A stretch of DNA of 64,000 bases, taken from Obelidium mucronatum (taxonomy: Eukaryota; Chytridiomycota; Chytridiomycetes; Chytridiales; Chytriomycetaceae). The notes under the pieces are model-generated. The model saw only the letters and a list, made by a program, of their open reading frames with translations. It was not told the DNA's origin and made no database searches. This document shows, piece after piece, positions 55,707 to 64,000 of the stretch; position 1 is the stretch's first letter, and every line of letters begins with the position of its first letter. The position numbers and the translations under genes were made by a program. The stretch is taken from positions 1-64,000 of the forward strand of contig JAIVFH010000140.1 in NCBI GenBank assembly GCA_025765595.1, written 5' to 3'.

Positions 55707-55742
55707 ATACAATAAATACTGTAATATTTTTTGATTTTCTGT

Positions 55743-56530
55743 CTTTTTTTCAGTTTTCAAATGCATTTTGGAAAGGAAAAACAGCTATTTTCTATTTTTG
55801 GTTTTTGACCTCTTTTTGGCCTCTTTTTGGCCCTAAAATGCATTCCGGAAGTTTTTTGGAAAAAACACATTTTGCATAATGCCTTTCTGGATCAAAATGC
55901 ATTCACGAAGCCAAAAAGAGCTTTTTGCATTTTGCAGAATGAATTTTTGGAAAAAATAGGTTCTTTTTGGTGGAAAAAGAAGGAAATTTTTCATGGCCGA
56001 ACGGGCCTAAGATTTTTCCGGGCCAAAAGACATTACGGCAAATACGCAACCACCGACCAACCATGCCCAGCTATTCGCGGAACGCTGCGGATATCGAGAG
56101 ATTAAAAAAGGGCTTTTCAATTCTCCAAGAATCATTTTTTTACCATTTTTGTGTGCCACGAAAAACAATGTCAAAATGTTGTCAAAAAGCCTTCACGAAA
56201 CCGAGTCAAACTTAGGTAATACTTATGCCACAGCGCTAATTCTGGCAGCATTATATTCGCAAAGAGCTCAATTATAGAAATCCGTATCATTTAGTCGTGT
56301 TGCCCCTTACATACAGTTGTCGTGGGTCGATTTATCTATTTTTTGCTTGATATGCCTAATCTTTCAAGCCAGGCTGTCCCCACAGGCCCAAACAAGCAAC
56401 CCCACATTCTTCAAGACATTGATTCAATGTAAATGAATGATAATCCGTATGAATATTCTGCTTTATTTGTCCACCAACCCAAAAAACACGATGTAAAAAT
56501 GCCAAACAAGAGAAACTGAAAAAACAGGAC
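55743..56530. other. Low-complexity spacer, no gene
   Basis: From 55,745 to about 55,960, diverged repeats of TTTTTGGCC and AAAATGCATT occur. No protein motif. Confidence 0.45.
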
Positions 56531-57300
56531 ATGAATCGCACGTTGAAGCGGACCAGACATCCACTGGAAATCCTATTGTTGATCTACAACAAACACCTGC
56601 ACCAACAGTCAAGAAGACAAGGACGTTTGGTGATACTGTCATTGCCTCCCAATCTGTTCAGACTCCATCAAACCCTGGCTCATTTTTTGAGGAGAGCAAT
56701 CGCCAGACTTCTACTCTTCTTGCAAGTGTTGGCCCAAATGGTGGGACAAAACATGCTTTCTGATATTGATCAAGCAATGGTTGACGCTGCAATGGATGAT
56801 ATTGCGGCCGAAGACGATGATCATCAGTTTGAGTTGTTTGGGACACGCCAGGAACGAGAAGGGCTGGCAATTCAGATTCAGACTGTCCTGGAACAACTTC
56901 AGCTACTATTGTTGACTGACGATGATGGGATATCTGGAGTTCGAAAAAGATTCTCAAAGAGTCTTCTGGATATGCAGAAGAGCCAGTTCTTTCAAGCTCT
57001 GAAACTTGTCAAGTCGCTCTTGTATCGTCTATTGGAAGTCGTAAATCCAACAAATCCTCTTGCCATTCTGCATTTGCTGACTCTTTAGAGCTATAAAAAA
57101 GACTCTCAGTATTGTTATATGGCAGAGGCAGTTGTATCAGAGCAGCCGGCCGAAAAGAAGGAAAGCACAAAAATCAAACAACTACAACAGAGACTGAGGC
57201 GTCAAACAGACACTGTTATGAGAGAGGATGAACTAAATCGCAAAAAACATCAAGGTATTTGAAGTGATGATATACATTGGTCCCTAAAGAAAAAAAGCAG
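56531..57300 (+). pseudogene. Possible N-terminal exons of the transposase-helicase gene
   Basis: One frame at 56,531-56,745 reads HESHVEADQTSTGNPIVDLQ and NPGSFFEESNRQTSTLLASV; further pieces at 56,750-57,090 are acidic or Ser-rich. A short exon from ATG 57,119 reads MAEAVVSEQPAEKKESTK up to RKKHQ and a GT at 57,256. No domain is recognised; the links between pieces are not certain. Confidence 0.4.
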
Positions 57301-60050
57301 CCTTACTCTTGGACATTGATTCTCTTGGCGAATCGTTCACAAGCCACAACACCATTGGACCAACGATTTTTATCGAAACACGCCAGTTTTGGCGGTATTC
57401 TCTTCTTTATCCTTGTGAGGATTGCGGCAAGCCTCCTGCCAAATACAATGACATCATAGTGACCATGCAAGGGCTCCTTGTGTCTGTGTCGCGTCTTTGT
57501 CAGCATTGCAAAAAGGGTCGAAAAACAACTGGAAACTTTTTGTCAAGCTGTTCTACCCCAAAGTTTCAGAAGATGAAGGCTTGTGCTGTACTCACAAGTG
57601 GACTCACCTTCACACAAGTGGAAAAGTTCCTTTTAGCTTGTGGAATAAAGTATTTGGCAGAGTCGTCTTTCTATTGTCAGCTGTCGGAGCATCTCACAAA
57701 TGCTATTATTGGAGAGGCGATTCGTCTGTGTGATATTGCGGTATTGGACTGCATTGCTGATGCCGAGCGCAGAGGGATCAATATTTTATATGGCAGTATT
57801 GATGGGTTTTGGTCACACGTTAGAAATGCAGCAGAGGGTGGGTGTCACTTTATGTATTCCTTTTTCTTGAAGAAGTACAACGGGCACCCAATTTTGAGCT
57901 TTGCTATTACAATGAGACAGCGTTTAGGGAGGGGGGGCATTTTTGCACGAGAAGGTCATCAAGATGCCTCAAAGATATTTGAGCATAGAACGTATGTGGA
58001 AACATTAAATCATGTCGGACTGGTGGCATCCTTGGGAGAGACTTACAAAATGGTTGTATCACAAGATGGAGACACATCTCTTGTGAGAGTGGCAATTGAG
58101 GAGGTGCCTCAAGTGCATGGAATTGGTTTGGATTGGGGTCATGATAAAAAGAATATCATGAAGAAGTTTGATGAGTCCCAAAAGTACCAAGAGTTCAAGA
58201 TGTTTCGAAAACGGCTTGAAGATTATATGGAAGGGGTTGTGGCTGTTGCAAAGGATTTCTTTCGACAAGGTATTTGTTAGTTCTCATCTGTGTCTTTTGA
58301 TGTATCTTACTCTTGTTTCTTAGCAGAACCATTGAAAAACGTTGATCCTGCGTTTTTACCTACAACTTTGTCAGAGGATGACGTTTATTCCCACCTCACA
58401 GATGTATTTTTTGCCCATCTTTGCAATGACCACTCGCGATGCTTTTGATACCACTGTTTCATAAATGCCAGTGAGGGTCAAGCACCACTGATCAATCTTA
58501 TGAGTATGGATCCAATGTACTGTGAAAGATTTTTGGCCATGCTCAAGACTATCATTGTTGATGATAAAAATTATTGCAGAATTAAGGCCAGTGATACTAC
58601 CCACAACAAAGCCTCCCATTCTGCAAGACTCCAATTTGGTAGCAAGAGGAGTGACAACTTCCAGACTTATGAAGCACGACATTCCCTCTTTGTTATTGAT
58701 CATAATGGCGGAACCCTGCATCTTTACACATTCCTGTCAGCTCTCTACGGATTCCCAATTGAAAAGAGCTCTGCGGAATACTCCCTAATTGAGGGTATGG
58801 TTCGCCGTTTCACCTCAAAGCTGGCTGCAAATCGGTCCAAACTTGCAGAACTGTCTCTTGCAAAGCGCAACAACGTTGAGCTTCCACGAGGAAACTTGGA
58901 ATGCGTTGACGTTGATTCTGTCTACATACAGTATAAGGAACGGGTACATGAGCGTATTCGAGATTATTATCCTCGTTGGGCCGATGCTAAAACCAAGGAA
59001 TTTCCTTGTCTTCATTGCCAAGCTTTCCCTCGAAGTGGAAATGGCCAATTTTGTGTTGTTTGCAAGTTTCGAAAATCCCCCCACTTCAACAAGAGAGATA
59101 GTTTGGCTTGTCTGCATCATGTTTTTGGGTACCAGTTATTCCAAGACATCCAAGAAACGGTTATGACATCTCTTTTATCCTTTCTCAATACTTCCCTCAT
59201 GGTGATAATGCCTACTGGTAGTGGAAAGACACTTTTATTGCAGATGCTACATCTATTCTCTCCAAACGACTTCTTTGTCTGCAGTGTACCCACTAAAGCT
59301 GTCATGGAAAGCCACTACCAAGATTGCATAAAATCAGGAATCGCCGCAGCGTTTTATAATTCAGATGTTATCCATTCGGAACGCAAAGAAATCATCCTTC
59401 AACTATTTCAACAGAGAATCTCGGTCCTCTTCCTCTCGCCCCAAATGCTGGCGACGTCAAACACAAAAAACTACCTTGAAAAAATTCAGAACGATTGCCA
59501 CCCACCACGTCGTATGGTCTTATTTGTTGATGAGGCTCATAATGCATTGAAAACAGACGACATTTATACTTCCATTGGTCACTTCTACAGATGGGATCGT
59601 ATTATTTGTATTTCAGCTACATTATCTGTGGAGGATGAGAAACCATTATGTAAAAAATTAGGGTTGTGTGACGACGGATCTCCTTCCAATATTCAGCAAC
59701 TTCAGGTTTTTATTTCTCCAGACTCTTTACCTTGGAGGTTGAATCGAGACGTCAAGTAATGGTATTCTGTGGAACAACAAAGGGAGTGGACTCTGTGTTT
59801 GAGGAACTTCAAAATGTCGCACCAAGATTCCGAATTGTGCGCAACCACGGTCAAATGTCCATGGAGGATTGGTCGGAAGCAACGAAACTATTCAAAGAAG
59901 GCGTTGCAGATATTCTTGTTGGAACAACAACCGTGGCAGAAGGAGTAAATTACAAGAATGCTGGACTTGTCATTTGCAAAGACTACCCTCCAACTTTGAA
60001 GCTGATTATCCAATGTGGTAGGTGCGATGGCACCCCCGAACCACTTCGAA
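57301..60050 (+). pseudogene. Kolobok-like DDE transposase fused to a RecQ-like SF2 helicase
   Basis: The frame opens KAALLLDIDSLGESF. A zinc-ribbon-like CEDCGKPPAKY...CQHCKKG is followed by a transposase-like region: SGLTFTQVEKFLL, ILYGSIDGFWSHVRNA (probable first Asp), VVSQDGD (second Asp), GLDWGHDKKNIMKKF, and after a 54-nt intron (58270-58323) HLTDVFFAHLCNDHSRC. The same frame continues past one TGA (58,450) into MDPMYCERFLAMLKTI, a CLHC/CVVC zinc segment, and a helicase core: VIMPTGSGKTLLLQ (Walker A), LFVDEAHNAL (DEAH), ICISATLS. A one-base shift near 59,730 leads to MVFCGTTKGVDSVF, LVGTTTVAEGVNYKNAG and LIIQCGRC (motifs IV-VI). The helicase stops short right after motif VI, before the recombinase element. 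Assignment of the transposase family is by motif spacing only. Confidence 0.65.
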
Positions 60051-60132
60051 CCGTGCAAATGTACCCAAGGAAGAGCGAAAAGACCGGTGGAGGCTACGAT
60101 GGTAGGCCCCCACGAATGGCGGCTAACCGGGC

Positions 60133-61344
60133 CTACGATGGAAGCCTGCCATGGGGAAGAAGAGGTGAAGCCAAGGGCAGGAGTCCACCGGTGATGAGAG
60201 AACGCAAGGATGCTGGTTTTGTAGCGAGGGCCTTTTGGAGCGCGGGGAAGGAGCGAACGTAGGATTCCCAAGCATCAGAGGTCCAGCGGCCTTGGATTTT
60301 AATGTATCGGGCTGAGCAACCGTGAAGGGCGAGGAATGTTGCACCTCCAGCTCGAAGGCATTTAGAGCCTACTGTGAAACCCAGGAGGTTGCTGAGGAGG
60401 GTCAGAAACCAGCTCCTGGTGGGTACTGTAGCGTCTTCCCTCAAGAGTAGAACATTGCTTGAGAGGGAGTGGGTATCAAAGCGGAGTTTTAAATATTCTT
60501 TGATGATGTTGAGGGAGTTTGCGGGTGATGGGTTTAAGTCCCGGGAGAGTTTGTGGATATAAATGGTGTAACCCTTTCCAATTTGGTCGGGTTTGTGGAC
60601 TGGAAGTTTGTACGAGATGAAGCGAGTAGCTTGTAGAATCAATGGTGTGTCCGCGTCTAGTGATGAAATAAGGATGCGTTTCCAAGGACAAATGAGGGCC
60701 GGGTCGTCGTAGTCAGATATTTCTGCCAATCTGTGGAGTGCGAAGAAACCAAGAACGAGCATGACTCTAAAGAGCGACCAGTTGTATGGCGACACATTTT
60801 GAGGCATTGGTTTTGAGACAAGTGAGTTGATGTCTTCGATGGTCAAATAAAGGTCGGATTGAGCGACAAGTGAGTTGATGTCTTCGATGGTCAAATAAAA
60901 GCTGTCATTTGCTGCTGGTAGGATTGAGCGAATTCGCTGTTTGCAGATGCCGAGCAGGGTTAATTTTAAACGCTTGCTATTGCGCATGCTGCTCCAGTCG
61001 TCGAAACCCATCGATGTGTATACTGCACCAATTCCGCCAAGCCAAGATGTTATTGAGGCAGGCGAGTAATTTGCGAGATGCATCCATGTAGACCAAAGTA
61101 TGAGTGTCTCTGAAGAGTTAGGCAAGCCTGACGATGCTATGTCAGGAAATGGAGAAGCAAATCGCTTCCAGTGGGACCAAGCTGTAGCATGGGACTTCAG
61201 AGTGGTGCCTTCGAATGCAGAAGAAATTAATTTGTTTGCAGCGGATTTGAGAGATGGGGCAGTGATATGGGCTGAAGGCTTTCTGGCGGTAAAGGCGGAC
61301 ATTTTTCGAGAAAAATGGATCCAAAAATAGGGGCTGCGGATCAT
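60133..61344 (-). CDS. Tyrosine recombinase, Crypton/DIRS-like
   Basis: An intact 403-codon frame to TAG. Catalytic positions: Arg205 in FFALHRLAEI, SKCLRAGGAT (Lys/Arg, R331; the first basic residue replaces His of H-x-x-R), GRW (352-354) and Tyr362 in WESYV. The RAGGAT and GRW patterns are typical of eukaryotic mobile-element recombinases. The enzyme would cut and rejoin DNA through a 3'-phosphotyrosine link. A 16-residue tandem duplication (YLTIEDINSLV at 150-160 and 166-176) comes from a 48-bp repeat at 60,818-60,898. Met15 (61,302) could be the real start, since the first ATG lies in a hairpin. It converges with the helicase gene, whose 3' end is lost here; a Crypton-type insertion may have truncated it. 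Confidence 0.82.
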   Translation of the reverse strand: MIRSPYFWIHFSRKMSAFTARKPSAHITAPSLKSAANKLISSAFEGTTLKSHATAWSHWKRFASPFPDIASSGLPNSSETLILWSTWMHLANYSPASITSWLGGIGAVYTSMGFDDWSSMRNSKRLKLTLLGICKQRIRSILPAANDSFYLTIEDINSLVAQSDLYLTIEDINSLVSKPMPQNVSPYNWSLFRVMLVLGFFALHRLAEISDYDDPALICPWKRILISSLDADTPLILQATRFISYKLPVHKPDQIGKGYTIYIHKLSRDLNPSPANSLNIIKEYLKLRFDTHSLSSNVLLLREDATVPTRSWFLTLLSNLLGFTVGSKCLRAGGATFLALHGCSARYIKIQGRWTSDAWESYVRSFPALQKALATKPASLRSLITGGLLPLASPLLPHGRLPS

Positions 61345-61392
61345 GGTGACGCGCTCCGCGCGTCACCATCTCCGCACCGCCGCCGAGGCGGC
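61336..61392. promoter_or_regulatory. Two GC-rich hairpins at the recombinase 5' end
   Basis: A perfect 11-bp stem ATGGTGACGCG (61343-61353) / CGCGTCACCAT (61359-61369) with loop CTCCG extends imperfectly by TGCGG/CCGCA. A second, GCCGCC/GGCGGC, lies at 61379-61392. The recombinase ATG at 61,344 is inside the first. May be an element end, recombination site or regulatory hairpin. Confidence 0.65.
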
Positions 61393-61448
61393 GCAAAGCA
61401 ACGCGTAAAACAAAGATAGAGGATAATTTATCTGTATAGTTTATTTCT

Positions 61449-61655
61449 TTAAGAAGTCCCGATAGCAACTTTCTTCGTAGGGAATTTTATACATGATGCA
61501 TTCCCACCATTACAAAGTCTTTGAGAGGATTTACAGGCAGAACATGGCTTGGAGCAACCTGGACGGCTACCGCCACACTTCCGTTTGGCTGATTTACATG
61601 GCGGGCAACCAACCACAGCAAGAGTTGGGCTTGATTCCTGCGTGCACAATTTCAT
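61449..61655 (-). CDS. Small cysteine-rich ORF
   Basis: 68 codons with GCPPCKSAKRKCGGSRPGC then KPCSACKSSQRLC, reminiscent of a Zn2Cys6-like cluster or a zinc-binding C-terminal tail. It lies 105 bp upstream of the recombinase on the same strand. It may be an exon, a fragment of another element protein, or chance. Confidence 0.3.
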   Translation of the reverse strand: MKLCTQESSPTLAVVGCPPCKSAKRKCGGSRPGCSKPCSACKSSQRLCNGGNASCIKFPTKKVAIGTS

Positions 61656-61685
61656 TCACAGACTCTGGTTCTGAAGCTCTGGATT

Positions 61686-61687
<2 letters not shown>

Positions 61688-61716
<29 letters not shown>
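61688..61716. repeat. Poly(C) run of 29 nt with adjacent CT repeats
   Basis: Followed by ATATCCGGCCCCCTCTCTC twice around a TCTCTC stretch (61,715-61,774). Confidence 0.95.
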
Positions 61717-61717
<1 letters not shown>

Positions 61718-61774
61718 TATCCGGCCCCCTCTCTCTTCTCTCTCTCTCTCTCTGCATATCCGGCCCCCTCTCTC

Positions 61775-62713
61775 AAAGAAATGATTCAGGAAGTAGTTGG
61801 GGAGATTACAAAGGAAGCAACGGCTAGATGGATGGAACGCATGAAGGTACCACTTACCGACATGGCCGAAAAACTCCAAATGCTAGAAGTGGAGGTACTG
61901 GTCAATGCCAAAGGGGCACTTGAGAAGGGGAGCGACGGGACAACAGGCGAACCAACGCTACGCCAAATCGTCGAGACGGCGGGGTGATGACTTCTACTTG
62001 TTGGATAGGGATGTTGAAGAAATATTCAAGCGGGTGAGGGGCCTCGAGAAGTATGTTGGGGTAAGATGGAGACATGCAGATGAAACAAACAGCAACAAAG
62101 AACTCACCACCACCAAGTAAGAGCACCACTGGAGAGAAGGAGAGAAAGAGAACGAAACAATGGTAGTTCCCAAGCACAAGTGGAAATCGGTCCTAGAAGC
62201 GGTGGAATCAATGAAAAAGAGAAGAAGAAAGGACAGCTACCAACCGGAATACAGCAGCAGCCAAGACAACAGCAAAACTCCAACCAAAGAAACCGAAAGA
62301 GACATCGAAAGAGGTGCGAGAGGAGCGAAGAACAATGCGGTCAGCAGAAAGACGAACATCGCAGCAACTGCAGCGGAAGACAACACTCACCAGACGAAAC
62401 ACTGGCCAACGGATCTGATCCCAACAACTCAAGTCAAAAAAGCCGAAACGGAGGACGTGGTAATGGAAGATTCAAGAGACACAGGTAAAACAAAAGCAAC
62501 GCATCAGATTTATACTAAAGATAAAAATAGAAACAATCTAAGAGCCAACAGTCCCCACCCAGACTCCTCCAAATTGGCCATAGTGGTCCCCCTCTGCTTC
62601 ACCTTTCCTTTCCGATTTATGTACCCCCGGCGTCTTAGCGTGTTGACGCAGAAGCCTTATTTATTTATTATTCAACTCAATTAAAAACAAAAACAAAAAC
62701 AAATAAACACAAC
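61775..62713 (+). pseudogene. Probable 5' region/ORF1 of the right-edge LINE
   Basis: Pieces in three frames: a helical MIQEVVGEITKEATARWMER (61,760-61,987), FYLLDRDVEEIFKRVRGLEK (61,905-62,120) and a basic K/E/T-rich frame at 62,160-62,684. Composition is like the LINE ORF that follows, so this could be an ORF1-like region. A short AAAAAC run lies just before the next ATG. Assignment is tentative. Confidence 0.4.
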
Positions 62714-64000
62714 ATGCGCCGAAATGCGCCGAACACATATATGAGTAATAAAAGGAAACTCCAAGACATGAACAAAGAGCAACTCGTAAACTGCGAGAAC
62801 AATAATAGAAAGCGCAGCAAAGTAGAAGTCACAGAGGAAGAAATGGAAAAGGCGATAGAAGAAATACACGGTAAAGGAAACGTACCCTCGGAAATAGACG
62901 CGATAATTCTAAAAATTGACACAGAAAACAATCCATTTCCCCAGGCAGGAGGATCCAGTGCTGCACAACAAGAAATACTTAAACAAAAAAGGGTAACCTG
63001 GCTCCACGAGAGACTGTTCCAAATCAGAAGGAACAAAGGAGCAATAAGACCCCAAGACGCAAAACAGAGAACAAATGAGAAAGTCAACAAAAAACTGGAA
63101 GTACTGACGAAACCAACCAAAAACCAAAAACGGATAGGAGAACCGTCCAAAAAATATAATAACAAACAACGAGGGGTCACAAAGGCTAATAAAACTAATG
63201 AAGAATCCCTAAAACAAAGAACAATCACATCTCTCTGGGACAAAACAACCAAACCCAATCAGAAGGAAACAATACTAATCACCATCAGAGATGACGAGGA
63301 CAAAGAAAATAAAGTTGAAACCCGTAAAACACCCATAAAGAAAAGGAAAAGAGAACCTGCGCAGGAAAACACTGGAATAGAAACAGGATTGGCAACACCC
63401 ATAGGCAAAAATGAGAAAAGTAATAAACTGGCAAAATCACTAACAGGGAGTAAAGCAAACATGACAGGAAAACAGAAAGACAAGAAAGAGGAGATGCCAA
63501 TTACACCCCAGACAACACCAACAAAAACGCAGAATACCAAAGAAACCTATGATGCAGAACAGCACAACCGAGAATATACAGGAAAACTTAGCCAAATAAG
63601 AACCAAACCTGACGAAACCCTCCGCATAGCAACCTACAACTGCAGGGGACTCAATGACCCCACAATGATACAAATCAGCCAATTAGTAAAAGATCACAAG
63701 ATTGACATACTGCTAGTACAAGAAACAAAGTGCACCGAAAAACAGGCACAAAAACTAATGAGTGCATATAATAGCGAATTTAAAGGACTGTCATACTGGA
63801 CAAACGCAACAGGAACTACACATAAATCTGCGGGTGTGGGGATTCTAATAGCAGAGAAATGTAATAGACACTACACAAAATGCGAAAAAATTAGCTCAAG
63901 CCTCATGTCAATAACACTTTCGTTTAAGAAAGGCACAATCAGAATTGTCAACACATACTGGCCGTCTGATGACAACGTGGAGAACACAAAGGACACAATG
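62714..64000 (+). CDS. LINE ORF2, 5' part: APE-like endonuclease, continues beyond the window
   Basis: An uninterrupted frame of 429 codons from ATG 62,714 to the last base. The first 290 residues are lysine-rich and without known domain (TPIKKRKREPAQENTG, for example). Then comes a non-LTR retrotransposon endonuclease: LRIATYNCRGLNDP (Asn motif), IDILLVQETKCTEKQ (Glu motif), SAGVGILIAEK and IRIVNTYWPSDD. This enzyme nicks the target DNA to start reverse transcription. RT and RNase H should lie to the right of the window; the RNase H end of a related copy is at 22.5-24.8 kb and another endonuclease fragment at 9.24 kb. Other ATGs at 62,741 and 62,768 are possible starts. Confidence 0.88.
   Translation, partial: MRRNAPNTYMSNKRKLQDMNKEQLVNCENNNRKRSKVEVTEEEMEKAIEEIHGKGNVPSEIDAIILKIDTENNPFPQAGGSSAAQQEILKQKRVTWLHERLFQIRRNKGAIRPQDAKQRTNEKVNKKLEVLTKPTKNQKRIGEPSKKYNNKQRGVTKANKTNEESLKQRTITSLWDKTTKPNQKETILITIRDDEDKENKVETRKTPIKKRKREPAQENTGIETGLATPIGKNEKSNKLAKSLTGSKANMTGKQKDKKEEMPITPQTTPTKTQNTKETYDAEQHNREYTGKLSQIRTKPDETLRIATYNCRGLNDPTMIQISQLVKDHKIDILLVQETKCTEKQAQKLMSAYNSEFKGLSYWTNATGTTHKSAGVGILIAEKCNRHYTKCEKISSSLMSITLSFKKGTIRIVNTYWPSDDNVENTKDTM

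Larger units (their letters stand above)
52808..55742. repeat. Harbinger block, tandem copy 2
   Basis: Starts CTTTTCAGCTGTCAAATTTT as copy 1 does. Ends at CTGTCTTTTTTTCAG, so the boundaries share TTTTCAG, compatible with a microhomology-mediated tandem duplication. Confidence 0.95.

Noticed and set aside
61449..61655. Fungal Zn2Cys6 transcription factor
   Set aside because: Cysteine spacing is only approximate and the ORF is very short.

Overview
The window is nuclear DNA from a eukaryote, probably a microbial one. Several genes can be rebuilt only by removing short GT-AG introns of 48-76 nt, and AATAAA signals follow coding ends. I cannot name the species. The KDZ-type transposase with CxC5/CxC6 clusters resembles families best known from fungi, but this is not decisive. 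Nearly all of the 64 kb is mobile-element sequence or gene relics, and single-base frameshifts are common.

Layout. 0-1.86 kb: no recognisable gene. 1.86-7.57 kb: two near-identical arms in inverted orientation, each with a four-exon membrane-anchored CbbX/SpoVK-like AAA+ ATPase, around a divergent membrane-protein gene. 8.1-12.1 kb: a decayed gene, a LINE fragment and two fragments of a PIF1/Helitron-type helicase with a shared 3' end. 12.10-18.77 kb: a complete Ty1/copia element (family A, minus strand) with 142-bp LTRs and a 5-bp target duplication. 20.2-25.1 kb: an unknown gene split by a 3.8-kb chimeric retro-insertion bounded by 19-bp direct repeats. 25.2-27.2 kb: the KDZ-type transposase. 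29.8-32.5 kb: a multi-exon HECT-like ubiquitin ligase gene. 33.2-40.0 kb: a 5'-truncated Ty3/gypsy chromovirus (minus strand). 40.0-42.2 kb: the 3' third of a second family A copia. 42.2-48.0 kb: a second copia family (B). 49.9-55.7 kb: a 2.9-kb PIF/Harbinger block in tandem. 56.5-60.1 kb: a DDE transposase fused to a RecQ-like helicase. 60.1-61.4 kb: a tyrosine recombinase gene on the opposite strand. 61.7-64.0 kb: the 5' part of a LINE running off the window.

Most notable: the gypsy pol carries an exonuclease III/APE1-type AP endonuclease with every active-site motif readable, between RNase H and the pre-integrase region, the position where some lentiviruses carry dUTPase. I know of no described LTR retrotransposon with this order. 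Next are the transposase-helicase fusion facing a tyrosine recombinase, the AAA+/membrane-protein inverted-repeat cassette, and the chimeric retro-insertion whose 5' half is an array of 283-bp units with LTR-like ends and tRNA-like promoter boxes.

Genes working together: the copia and gypsy polyproteins are self-contained replication sets. The Harbinger block pairs a DDE transposase with its usual Myb/SANT-like partner. The AAA+ and membrane-protein genes plausibly form one locus because both have membrane anchors and are packaged together.
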